Positions 1 through 5,262 of a stretch of DNA of 5,262 nucleotides are shown here, one piece after another. A program made the position numbers and the translations under genes. Origin of the DNA: Clostridia bacterium (GTDB taxonomy: Bacteria > Bacillota_A > Clostridia > Oscillospirales > CAG-272). The DNA lies in assembly GCA_017500625.1 (NCBI GenBank), contig JAFVYX010000168.1:1-5262 (forward strand), given 5' to 3'. A model generated the notes under the pieces. The model was not told the origin of the DNA. It made no database searches and saw only the letters and a program-made list of their open reading frames with translations. The stretch's first letter is position 1. Every line of letters begins with the position of its first letter.

Positions 1-1416
1 GTCGCTCGTATGCCAGTTGAGTGCCTCGCAGCCGTACTCCGAGCAACCGATCGGAATCGTGGGGTGAGTGGCGTGGAACTTATCGAACCACGGGCCGTTC
101 ATCGTGGTATCGCCGCCGTACCAGCCGAAGTAGTGGTTGTAGGATACCACGTCGGGAATCCCGAGATAGGGATCGTCCATTTTGCACATCGACACCGCCG
201 CGATCGTCGTTTTGCGCGTCGGGTCCAGCTTGTGGGCAAGATCGTTGAGAATGCGGTGGTTTTCCAGAAGATCCTCGTCCGAGCCGCCGATCGAGATCTC
301 GTTCGAAAGGCCCCACACCACGATCGAGGGGTGGTTGTAATTCTGCGCGATCAGCTCCTTCATCTGGGAGATCGTGTTCTCGCGACCCCCGGGCATATGC
401 TTCGAGATGTAGGGGATCTCGGCCCAGATGACAAGGCCGCGCTCATCGCAAAGATCGTAGAAATACTGGTCGTGCTGGTAGTGCGCGAGGCGGATCGTGG
501 TCGCGCCGACCTCGCAGATGAGGTCGATGTCCTCGCGGTGATGCTCGGGTAGCAGGGCGTTGCCCACGCCCCAGCGATCCTGATGGCGCGAAACGCCGCG
601 CAGGGGATACTCCTCACCATTGAGAATAAAGCCGCGATCGGGGTCGATCTCAAAGTGGCGGCAGCCAAAGCGACTGCACACGTTGTCGATCACCTCGCCG
701 TCCTCAAGGATCTCCACCTCACAGCAGTAAAGGTAGGGATCGCGGCGGCCGTGCCAGAGATGCACGTCCGTCAGCGTGAAGCTCACGCGTTCATCGCGCG
801 TAACGATCCTTTGCAGCTCGTTTTCGTCCTTGTCGTAAAGCGTGTAGGCGAGCATCTGATGCGCGGTGAGCCCCACGGGGAAGGAGCGCACCTCCACGGA
901 AGCGTCCTTGCCCTCGACCGTCGGGGTGATCATAAGACCGGGCGCGCCGTAATAGTCGAGGTCAAAGTGGGCCGCCGCCACACAGATGAGGTTGACGTCA
1001 CGGTAGGCGCCGCCGTAGAAGGTGAAGTCGGCCATCTGGGGATAGACGGTGTCGGAGGGCGAGTTATCAACGATGAGCGAAAGCTCGCACACGTCGGAAA
1101 GCTCCTCCGTGACGTTCACGCGCCAGGTCGAGTAGCCGCCGTCGTGATGGGCGAGATGCTTGCCGTTGGCAAAGAGATCGGCCGAGGAATTCGTGCCGCG
1201 GAATTCAAGATAGTAGAGGTCGGCCGCAGGCAGCTCGGCGCGCTTCAGAGTCTTCTTATAGAGGCAGGAGCCGCGGAAGTAGTCGTTTCCGCCGTCCTGG
1301 CCGTCCACCGCGTTAAAGCAGTGGGGCAGGTCCACGCGCTCCCCCTCGCGCACCGCAATGTCGGCGGTGTCCTTGACGAAGAGCCAATCCTTGTTCAGGT
1401 TTATGATGTTTCTCAT
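1..1416 (-). CDS. Glycoside hydrolase family 2 enzyme, beta-galactosidase-like (3' end cut by window edge)
   Basis: Open from an ATG at 1416 to the window edge: 472 codons with no stop, so the C-terminus is missing. The GH2 plan is visible. Residues about 28-145 resemble the sugar-binding jelly-roll domain (DLPHCFNAVDG, then FRGSCLYKK). An immunoglobulin-like domain follows to about 258 (WHGRRDPYLY at 221-230). The TIM barrel starts at about 262, with LRGVSRHQDR at 272-281 and IRLAHYQHDQYFYDLCDERG at 308-327. NHPSIVVWGLSNE ends in Glu373, the expected acid/base; Glu460 in CSEYG is the expected nucleophile. No signal peptide is seen, so it should act in the cytoplasm on a terminal beta-linked sugar, most likely galactose. 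The start is supported by an AAGGAAAGGA ribosome binding site about 6 bases upstream. The gene follows the GPH symporter and is probably co-transcribed with it. Exact specificity is open: beta-glucuronidase or beta-mannosidase activity is less likely from the RHQDR-type motif but cannot be excluded without the rest of the barrel. Confidence 0.93.
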   Translation of the reverse strand, partial: MRNIINLNKDWLFVKDTADIAVREGERVDLPHCFNAVDGQDGGNDYFRGSCLYKKTLKRAELPAADLYYLEFRGTNSSADLFANGKHLAHHDGGYSTWRVNVTEELSDVCELSLIVDNSPSDTVYPQMADFTFYGGAYRDVNLICVAAAHFDLDYYGAPGLMITPTVEGKDASVEVRSFPVGLTAHQMLAYTLYDKDENELQRIVTRDERVSFTLTDVHLWHGRRDPYLYCCEVEILEDGEVIDNVCSRFGCRHFEIDPDRGFILNGEEYPLRGVSRHQDRWGVGNALLPEHHREDIDLICEVGATTIRLAHYQHDQYFYDLCDERGLVIWAEIPYISKHMPGGRENTISQMKELIAQNYNHPSIVVWGLSNEISIGGSDEDLLENHRILNDLAHKLDPTRKTTIAAVSMCKMDDPYLGIPDVVSYNHYFGWYGGDTTMNGPWFDKFHATHPTIPIGCSEYGCEALNWHTSD

Positions 1417-1436
1417 AGCATTTCCTTTCCTTGAAA

Positions 1437-1463
1437 GAGGCGCCCGAGATGGTCAGGCGCCTC
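1437..1463 (-). other. Intercistronic hairpin between symporter and GH2 gene
   Basis: Just after the symporter stop codon, GAGGCGCC is followed by an exact inverted copy, GGCGCCTC. The stem extends to about 10 bp through a G-T and a G-C pair and leaves a loop of about 7 bases. On the transcribed strand it is followed only by TTTC before the GH2 ribosome binding site, so the U-tract is poor for an efficient intrinsic terminator. I see no promoter between the two genes. The likely role is a partial terminator or an mRNA-stabilising or processing hairpin that sets the symporter-to-enzyme ratio. The structure is seen in the sequence; the role is inferred. Confidence 0.6.
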
Positions 1464-1477
1464 AAAAAGTCATACGA

Positions 1478-3082
1478 TCAGGCCTCGGGGGTGGCTGTGC
1501 CGTTTCTTTCGGCAAGCTCGGCCGTCATGGTGTCAAGCGTTTTCTTATCCAGGTTGTAGATCACAGCAAGACCGATGAACTGGACCACCGCGCTGAAGAG
1601 GTAAAGGGCCGCGACCAGCCAGCACATGTTGTGCGCGGTTGTGGCGTCCTGACCAATGGTGCCGAGGCTCGACTGATAGCCAAGCCAGCCCATAAGGAGC
1701 AGCACCGCGGACGGGCCGATGCCCTGCGCCAGCTTACGGAAGAAGGAGTGGAGCGAATAGACCGTGCCCTCCTCACGCGTGCCGTACTTCCACTCGTTGT
1801 AGTCGATGGCATCGCCCATCATGGCCCAGGACACGCAGGTGTAGACACCCATACCGACGCCGTAGACCACAAGACCGAGGAGGTAGACGGCCAGCGCCGC
1901 CATCTTGTTGCCGATGAGCGGGAAGATCATCATGATGACAGCACCGCCGATCGAGGCGATGGTGCCGACCACCGAGGACTCTTTTTTCCCGTACTTCTTG
2001 ACGATCTTCGTGATGAAGGGCATAAAGAAGAGCATCGGAAGGAAGCCGATCATCTGCACAAGGCCCGAAAGCGAGGCCATCTGGAAGTAGGTGGCAAACA
2101 TGATCGTGGTCGCCGTGGTGGCAGCGTTCATACCAAGGAACATACCCATCGCGGCCAGCGTAGCGCCGACGGCGGGGCGGTTCTTCATAAACTTACCAAA
2201 GGCATGGAAGATGTTCATTTTGCCGCCGCCCTCGGTGGTCCTGACCTGGCTCTCGTCCACGCGCACCGTGATCATCTTGATCATAAAGAGGAAGGCAAGG
2301 AAGCCGAGAATGCCCATAATGAGCGCCGCCCAGAAGACGCGCTCGCCCAGCAGGATCTCCATCGGGCTGCCCGTCAGGGGGTTCAGCACCTCGTCGCCGA
2401 TCTCGTACGCCTGCCCCGCGTTGGGAGTGCCCGCGGGATACGCATGGAATTCCCCGGGGGCAAACTTGTCCTCGGCGCCCTCGGGAACCACGATGCTCTC
2501 AAGGAAGTTGGTCGTGCCGTCGTAGGTCACCTTGCGCCAGATGAGCATGGGGAGAATGATGTTCGGCAGAAGGTTGCCGATCATCGAGCCGATCGAGCGC
2601 CAGGTCGAAAGCTGGGCGCGCTCACCCGCGTCCTCGGTCACCACCGAGAGCATCGAGCCGTAGGGAACGTTGGCGATCGTGTAGAAGGCATCCCAGACGA
2701 TGTAGCCGAGGATAAAGAGAATGGCCTTCAAAACGAGCGGGGCCTTCGGGAAGGGTAAAAAGACCATCGCCCCTCCGACCAGCAGACCGCAGGCGCCGAT
2801 GAAGATGTAGGTCTTGAACTTGCCGATCCGATACTTTCTCTTGTCGTGGTCGATGAGCGTTCCGATCAGGGGATCGTTCACGGCGTCCCAGATCTGGACG
2901 ATGAGAAGCAGGGCGGAGAGGAGTCCCGTTTCCAGCATCATATAAACGAGCCAGAAGGTCTGGACCGTGCTTTTGAGCGAAAAGCTCATGTTGCAGCCAA
3001 GGTCACCCGCGGCATAGGCCAGCTTGTCCCTTATGCCGAATTTGCGGTGCCCGTTGGCATCAAGTTGGATCTCTTTTTTCAC
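1478..3082 (-). CDS. GPH-family (MFS_2) glycoside/sugar:cation symporter
   Basis: This encodes a 534-residue integral membrane transporter of the glycoside-pentoside-hexuronide:cation symporter family (MelB/LacS/XynB type), expected to import a sugar or short glycoside with H+ or Na+. Family landmarks are the N-terminal FGIRDKLAYAAGDLGCN (15-31), WDAVNDPLIG after TM2 (65-74), NVPYGSM (138-144), ERAQLSTWRSIG (154-165), DAIDYNEWKYGTREEG (424-439) and FFRKLAQGIG (447-456). About 12 hydrophobic segments are visible, and both ends should be cytoplasmic. I chose the GTG at 3082 because AAGGAG sits 9 bases upstream and the protein then begins as relatives do. An in-frame ATG further upstream (3214) would put the promoter inside the gene and adds a non-family leader. 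One oddity is a hydrophilic Pro/Gly/Glu-rich loop of about 65 residues (184-248) between TM5 and TM6, which makes the protein longer than many GPH members (about 440-500). The substrate is probably that of the downstream GH2 enzyme. Confidence 0.93.
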   Translation of the reverse strand: MKKEIQLDANGHRKFGIRDKLAYAAGDLGCNMSFSLKSTVQTFWLVYMMLETGLLSALLLIVQIWDAVNDPLIGTLIDHDKRKYRIGKFKTYIFIGACGLLVGGAMVFLPFPKAPLVLKAILFILGYIVWDAFYTIANVPYGSMLSVVTEDAGERAQLSTWRSIGSMIGNLLPNIILPMLIWRKVTYDGTTNFLESIVVPEGAEDKFAPGEFHAYPAGTPNAGQAYEIGDEVLNPLTGSPMEILLGERVFWAALIMGILGFLAFLFMIKMITVRVDESQVRTTEGGGKMNIFHAFGKFMKNRPAVGATLAAMGMFLGMNAATTATTIMFATYFQMASLSGLVQMIGFLPMLFFMPFITKIVKKYGKKESSVVGTIASIGGAVIMMIFPLIGNKMAALAVYLLGLVVYGVGMGVYTCVSWAMMGDAIDYNEWKYGTREEGTVYSLHSFFRKLAQGIGPSAVLLLMGWLGYQSSLGTIGQDATTAHNMCWLVAALYLFSAVVQFIGLAVIYNLDKKTLDTMTAELAERNGTATPEA

Positions 3083-3091
3083 TAGTCGTTT

Positions 3092-3097
3092 CTCCTT
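3092..3097 (-). promoter_or_regulatory. Ribosome binding site fixing the GTG start of the symporter
   Basis: AAGGAG on the minus strand lies 9 bases before the GTG at 3080-3082. No in-frame ATG near it has a comparable site. This decides the start in favour of GTG over the far-upstream in-frame ATG. Confidence 0.8.
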
Positions 3098-3113
3098 GTT
3101 TTTTGTTTTTGGG

Positions 3114-3123
3114 GAAGCGCTCG
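3114..3123. promoter_or_regulatory. Putative LacI-family/cre-like operator at the symporter transcription start
   Basis: The sequence GGAAGCGCTCG (plus strand) contains the palindromic core AGCGCT with partly symmetric flanks (GAAGCGCTCG). LacI/GalR-family repressors and CcpA favour this kind of core with a central CG. It begins about 5 bases downstream of the -10 box and spans the predicted start point, a classic position for repression by steric block. Against the cre consensus TGWNANCGNTNWCA the central ANCGNT fits but both outer ends are poor, so a local LacI-type regulator is as likely as CcpA. No regulator gene is in the window. Confidence 0.4.
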
Positions 3124-3128
3124 TATTT

Positions 3129-3157
3129 ATTATGTCATATTTTTTTGGAAAAAGCAA
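3129..3157 (-). promoter_or_regulatory. Sigma-A-type promoter of the symporter-GH2 operon
   Basis: On the minus strand, TTGCTT (3157-3152) is separated by exactly 17 bases from CATAAT (3134-3129). The -10 box matches 5 of 6 consensus positions; the -35 matches the conserved TTG. The spacer carries an A-tract. Transcription should begin near 3122, giving a 5' leader of about 40 bases before the GTG. The stretch from here to the upstream terminator (about 3158-3242) is AT-rich, and I see no gene in it. Confidence 0.65.
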
Positions 3158-3242
3158 GAATGAAATGTGAAAAATGATGAAATTTCGAGGGGTTGCGTCT
3201 TTCTTTTTCAACAAAAGAACGAAAAGGAAAAGAAAGAAAACA

Positions 3243-3277
3243 AAAACGACGCGTTTTGTTTACAAACGCGTCGTTTT
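3243..3277 (-). terminator. Intrinsic terminator after the phosphatase gene
   Basis: There is a 14-bp perfect inverted repeat, AAAACGACGCGTTT pairing with AAACGCGTCGTTTT, with a 7-base loop. On the minus strand it is followed by a T-rich tract (TTTTTGTTTTCTTTC). It starts 4 bases after the phosphatase stop codon, so it should end the acetyltransferase-phosphatase transcript and insulate the symporter promoter. The plus-strand side has only four T residues after the stem, so activity in that direction would be weak. Confidence 0.9.
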
Positions 3278-3280
3278 GGA

Positions 3281-4267
3281 TCAGGCCTCCTCCAAGAGGA
3301 TCTCGCGGATCGTGGCGATCTCTTCGCCTGTCACGCCCGCGGCGAGGAGATAATCCTCCACCTTTTCGGAAAGCGTCTCGCCGTCATAGGCCGCGATTGC
3401 GGACAAAAGCCCGAGATAACTCTGGCTGTTGCGGCTCCGCACACCGAAGAGCGAGAGGGTGGTCAGCTCAAAATCGTCGGCAAGATCGGTCTCGGAAACA
3501 CCGAGCAGGGCATTGACAAGGAAGGCAACGGTGCCCGTGCGGTCGGCGCCGCCCATGCAGTGAAAGTACATCGGGTAGTGACGTCTGTCGGCCAGGAACG
3601 CAAAAACGTCACGCATCACGGGCAGAATATAGATGCCGTTGTGGTAGGCCGAAAAGGGGACGTTTCGATAATAATCGGCACCGAGGGGATCCTTGGGCTG
3701 CGCCGTCGGGCCGCGCAGATCGAGGATCGCGCGGATTCCAAGAACCTGGCGCACGGTGGCAAGGCCCGCCTCGGTGGCGTTGATCTTACCGCCGATCTCG
3801 GAGCCGCGGAAAAGGAGCCCCTGGCGCACGCGACGCCCGTCCTTCGTTTTCCAACCGCCGCAGTCGCGGACGTTGGTCGCCCCCTCCACGGTAAGAAAGC
3901 GCGGCGCGCGGTCGGCGGTGGTCACGGTGATGACGTCGGAGACCTCGCTCTCGGTCCGCACACGGAGATAATAGCGCGTGCCGAGCTTCAGATTGACGGC
4001 AAAGGCCTCGCCCTCGCCGCAGGCGGTGAGGGGAGAGGAAAGGTCCTCGCTCTCGGAGACCTCCAGCGTGGCTTCAAGGCGCGGCTCCCACGTTACGGTC
4101 AGCCCCGCCCCCAGCGAGCGGTCGCGTTGCGTCTTGAATTCAAGAGAAAGCCACGCGTAGGACGTGGCGTTCTTGACACGGGAACGGTCGGAGTCCAGAA
4201 ACTGCCGTTGGACCGAGCTTTGGATCTGTACCGTGTCGCCGTTTTTGGGGGACGTGATGCGTATCAT
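3281..4267 (-). CDS. Tyrosine-phosphatase-like protein (Y_phosphatase3 type) with N-terminal beta-sandwich domain
   Basis: This 328-residue protein has no signal peptide or membrane span and is therefore probably cytoplasmic. The phosphatase half runs from about 125 to 328. It carries VEGATNVRDCGGW (127-139), LLFRGSEI (151-158), LDLRG (182-186) and the P-loop HCMGGADRTG (236-245). In the CX5R signature Cys237 is the expected nucleophile and Arg243 binds phosphate. These match bacterial and fungal tyrosine/dual-specificity phosphatases of the Y_phosphatase3 (MptpB/LipA-like) group. The real substrate could be phosphotyrosine, a phosphoinositide or another phosphate ester. Residues 1-120 (ITSPKNGDTVQIQ, LTVTWEP, GTRYYLRVR) read as an Fn3-like beta-sandwich, possibly for recognition. 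The start at 4267 is fixed by AAGGAGG 5 bases upstream. It is the second gene of an operon, 10 bases after the acetyltransferase stop, and a strong terminator follows. The family call is firm; the role is unknown. Confidence 0.9.
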   Translation of the reverse strand: MIRITSPKNGDTVQIQSSVQRQFLDSDRSRVKNATSYAWLSLEFKTQRDRSLGAGLTVTWEPRLEATLEVSESEDLSSPLTACGEGEAFAVNLKLGTRYYLRVRTESEVSDVITVTTADRAPRFLTVEGATNVRDCGGWKTKDGRRVRQGLLFRGSEIGGKINATEAGLATVRQVLGIRAILDLRGPTAQPKDPLGADYYRNVPFSAYHNGIYILPVMRDVFAFLADRRHYPMYFHCMGGADRTGTVAFLVNALLGVSETDLADDFELTTLSLFGVRSRNSQSYLGLLSAIAAYDGETLSEKVEDYLLAAGVTGEEIATIREILLEEA

Positions 4268-4272
4268 AATGT

Positions 4273-4280
4273 CCTCCTTA
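4273..4280 (-). promoter_or_regulatory. Stop codon/Shine-Dalgarno overlap coupling acetyltransferase and phosphatase
   Basis: On the minus strand, TAAGGAGG contains both the acetyltransferase stop codon (TAA) and the consensus ribosome binding site AAGGAGG of the phosphatase. The phosphatase ATG lies 5 bases further on. A ribosome terminating on the first gene is placed directly at the initiation site of the second, so translational coupling is likely. The sequence is directly seen; the coupling is inferred. Confidence 0.8.
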
Positions 4281-4805
4281 CTTTTGGCCGATCGCGGCGT
4301 AGATCTTCTCCCAGCGCTCGCAAAAATCCTCGGTCGAGAGATCGGGCGCAAAGCCGATGCGGAGATAGCCCTTGATGGCAGGTAGGCGCCAATCGTCGGT
4401 TTTGAGGTGCGCCGTTTCCATACCCTCGTCCTTCAGGACGTACTCGGCGAGGCGACAGAGAAGCGTGCCGTAGCCACGGCCACGGGAGCCCTCGCGGCAG
4501 GCGACCATATGAATCAGTCCCTCCCGCCTCTCATAGTCGCACACCACCGTCAGCGTGGCCTCCGCCCGTCCGTTCTCAAGAACGAAGAAGCATTTGTCCT
4601 CGGAGTAGTGGGGAAGCGCCGTCATCGTTTCTCGGTAATAGGCAGGCCCCTCGCGCTTTTCGGAAAGGCCGTACTGCACGATGTCGAGCCAGGCGTCCAT
4701 AGCCCCCGAAAGCTCGGGGAAGCGCACGATCTCAACCCCCGCCGTCACAGCGGGATAGGCGACCGCTCTCCCATCGTTTTTCCAGTGCATCTTCAGCTGC
4801 TCCAT
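4278..4805 (-). CDS. GNAT-family N-acetyltransferase
   Basis: This 175-residue single-domain protein has the usual size for the Gcn5-related N-acetyltransferase family, which transfers an acetyl group from acetyl-CoA to an amine. The acetyl-CoA-binding motif A is at about 97-122 (LIHMVACREGSRGRGYGTLL), with the R/Q-x-x-G-x-G/A signature at Arg108-Gly111-Gly113. Motif B is at about 135-152 (LKTDDWRLPAIKGYLRIGF), the typical strand with the AIxxYxxxGF helix end. The N-terminal 90 residues (WKNDGRAVAYP at 8-18) would form the variable acceptor-binding half. No membrane segment is seen. The start at 4805 has GAGGTG just upstream and a strong promoter about 25 bases before it; an in-frame Met6 is a possible alternative. 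It is the first gene of an operon with the phosphatase. The acceptor cannot be told from sequence; small molecules, peptides or antibiotics are all possible. Confidence 0.9.
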   Translation of the reverse strand: MEQLKMHWKNDGRAVAYPAVTAGVEIVRFPELSGAMDAWLDIVQYGLSEKREGPAYYRETMTALPHYSEDKCFFVLENGRAEATLTVVCDYERREGLIHMVACREGSRGRGYGTLLCRLAEYVLKDEGMETAHLKTDDWRLPAIKGYLRIGFAPDLSTEDFCERWEKIYAAIGQK

Positions 4806-4828
4806 ACGGCACCTCGCAGTTTTTTCTC

Positions 4829-4857
4829 ATTATATCATACACGCTCCCCTTTTGCAA
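4829..4857 (-). promoter_or_regulatory. Strong sigma-A-type promoter of the acetyltransferase-phosphatase operon
   Basis: On the minus strand, TTGCAA (4857-4852) is followed after exactly 17 bases by a perfect TATAAT (4834-4829). A TG one base upstream of the -10 box makes it an extended -10 promoter. The start point should be near 4822, leaving a leader of only about 17 bases before the ATG, too short for a riboswitch or attenuator. I see no operator-like palindrome overlapping it, so expression may be constitutive. Between this promoter and the terminator at 4953-4983 I see no gene. Confidence 0.85.
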
Positions 4858-4952
4858 TCCTCTACCCTCAAAAAAGGGATTTTTACCGCAAGAAGGCCTT
4901 GCTTTGCTTGAAACGATGCCGAGTGCAAGCGCGCCAAAGACGGGCAAAAAGG

Positions 4953-4983
4953 AAAAATCCGAAAGCAGCGCTTTCGGATTTTT
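4953..4983 (-). terminator. Intrinsic terminator (possibly bidirectional) upstream of the acetyltransferase operon
   Basis: A 14-bp perfect stem (AAAAATCCGAAAGC with GCTTTCGGATTTTT on the minus strand) closes a 3-base loop. The minus-strand side continues as TTTTTCCTTTTT, a good termination tract. The flanking A-run gives TTTTT on the plus-strand side too, but no plus-strand gene feeds it. It most likely ends transcription of the small membrane-protein gene whose stop codon lies about 107 bases upstream. Confidence 0.85.
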
Positions 4984-5023
4984 GCGAAAGAGAGACCAAA
5001 AGGTGTGTAAAGGTAGGTAAGAA

Positions 5024-5051
5024 CAGCGAAAGGGTGTGTGATTTCTCGCTG
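5024..5051 (-). other. Weak hairpin in the 3' region of the small ORF
   Basis: CAGCGA pairs with TCGCTG, extendable to about 8 bp with one G-T pair, around a loop of about 12 bases. It sits between the small ORF and its terminator, in the gene-free stretch 4984-5089. No T-tract follows, so it is not a terminator. It could be a stabilising structure or chance; the rest of this stretch shows no gene. Confidence 0.3.
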
Positions 5052-5089
5052 CTGTCAGCTCGATACATTGGAATTTGATGAAATTTAAA

Positions 5090-5236
5090 CTACTCTTTCT
5101 TTTCTTCGTTTTCTTCATTTGCGTACTTTTTGAAAAAGTTTGACAACTGCTCGTCATAGCACCCGATAACACAAAATATCAATCCAAGTGGTACACCTAT
5201 GATAAACAAGACATACCCAAAATCACCTTCGTACAT
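5090..5236 (-). CDS. Small single-span membrane protein, hypothetical (or C-terminal part of a longer gene)
   Basis: I do not recognise a family. From the ATG at 5236 the frame gives 48 residues ending at TAG (5090-5092). There is a short acidic/aromatic N-terminus (MYEGDFGY), one hydrophobic segment of about 20 residues (VLFIIGVPLGLIFCVIGC, about 9-26) and a soluble tail rich in Lys and Glu (NFFKKYANEENEEKKE). GGGAG lies 5 bases before this ATG, which is why I prefer it. The frame stays open upstream through in-frame ATGs at 5248 and 5260 to the window edge, so it may instead be the end of a larger membrane protein. Base composition differs sharply from its neighbours (about 36% G+C over 5101-5262, with TTA, ATA and AAT codons). 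A terminator lies downstream. Being short, AT-rich and family-less, it could be spurious, but the SD, span and charged tail favour a real gene. Confidence 0.5.
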   Translation of the reverse strand: MYEGDFGYVLFIIGVPLGLIFCVIGCYDEQLSNFFKKYANEENEEKKE

Positions 5237-5262
5237 AATTGCTCCCATTAACGCAATCATCA

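Noticed and set aside
583..1434. Plus-strand open frames at 10-552 and 583-1434 opposite the GH2 gene
   Set aside because: They are antisense to a continuous 472-codon GH2 frame with catalytic motifs. The translations are Val/Ala/His-rich with no domain.
1358..2758. Long plus-strand open frame (466 codons) opposite the symporter and the GH2 start
   Set aside because: The translation is low-complexity, rich in His, Asp, Glu and Arg with no family motif. It is antisense to a clear GPH transporter, and its length is a by-product of GC-rich codon use on the minus strand.
3083..3214. N-terminal extension of the symporter to an upstream ATG at 3214
   Set aside because: The 44 added residues are encoded by the AT-rich promoter region, lack family similarity and have no suitable ribosome binding site. 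The GTG at 3082 has AAGGAG in place.
4268..4351. N-terminal extension of the phosphatase to an ATG at 4351
   Set aside because: It would overlap the acetyltransferase coding end, and the added residues are Arg/Ser-rich shadow sequence. The ATG at 4267 has a consensus AAGGAGG.
3167..4375. Long plus-strand open frame (402 codons) opposite the phosphatase
   Set aside because: It runs through the phosphatase terminator and lies antisense to a protein with an intact CX5R motif. It has no recognisable domain or good ribosome binding site.
4407..5078. Plus-strand open frame of 223 codons opposite the acetyltransferase
   Set aside because: It crosses the acetyltransferase promoter and the 4953-4983 terminator and is antisense to clear GNAT motifs.
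4806..5089. Possible riboswitch, tRNA or small RNA in the gap upstream of the acetyltransferase
   Set aside because: I see only a terminator, a promoter and one weak hairpin. The leader after the promoter is about 17 bases, and no cloverleaf or known riboswitch core is visible.
4732..5172. Minus-strand frame of 146 codons overlapping the acetyltransferase start
   Set aside because: It reads straight through a terminator hairpin and a near-consensus promoter, and its translation shows no domain. A smaller frame at 4883-5068 fails for the same reason.

Overview
This is an ordinary-looking bacterial chromosomal segment in which every gene I can support lies on the minus strand, so it reads from right to left. 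It carries parts of three transcription units. The coding regions are GC-rich: a 60-base stretch I counted inside the GH2 gene is 37/60 G+C. The gaps between units are AT-rich. Strong AAGGAGG-type ribosome binding sites, sigma-A/sigma-70-like promoters with 17-base spacers, clean intrinsic terminators and a GTG start suggest a moderately GC-rich Bacillota/Clostridia-type organism, perhaps a gut carbohydrate fermenter. This assignment is inferred from style and gene content; there is no phylogenetic marker in the window.

Right edge (about 4953-5262): an AT-rich stretch (59/162 G+C counted over 5101-5262) encodes the end, or all, of a small single-span membrane protein. It is followed by a spacer and a 14-bp perfect hairpin terminator.

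Middle (about 3243-4857): a near-consensus promoter (TTGCAA, 17 bases, TATAAT with extended -10) drives a tight two-gene operon. The first gene is a GNAT-family N-acetyltransferase. The second is a tyrosine-phosphatase-like protein with an N-terminal beta-sandwich/Fn3-like region and the HCMGGADRTG catalytic loop. The stop codon of the first gene overlaps the Shine-Dalgarno sequence of the second. The unit ends in a strong intrinsic terminator.

Left (1 to about 3157): a second promoter, with a LacI/CcpA-like operator core at the predicted transcription start, drives a glycoside-use operon. It encodes a GPH-family (MFS_2) sugar:cation symporter that starts at GTG. After a 61-base gap containing a hairpin comes a cytoplasmic GH2 beta-galactosidase-like enzyme that runs off the left edge. 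The likely logic is that the symporter imports an intact beta-glycoside and the GH2 enzyme cleaves it inside the cell, with induction through a LacI-type repressor or catabolite control.

I found no tRNA, rRNA, CRISPR array, insertion sequence or recognisable phage gene, and no clear evidence of a novel multi-gene system. The observations most worth a second look are the small AT-rich membrane-protein ORF, the Fn3-like/phosphatase architecture paired with a GNAT, the enlarged extracellular loop of the symporter, the putative operator, and the intercistronic hairpin.
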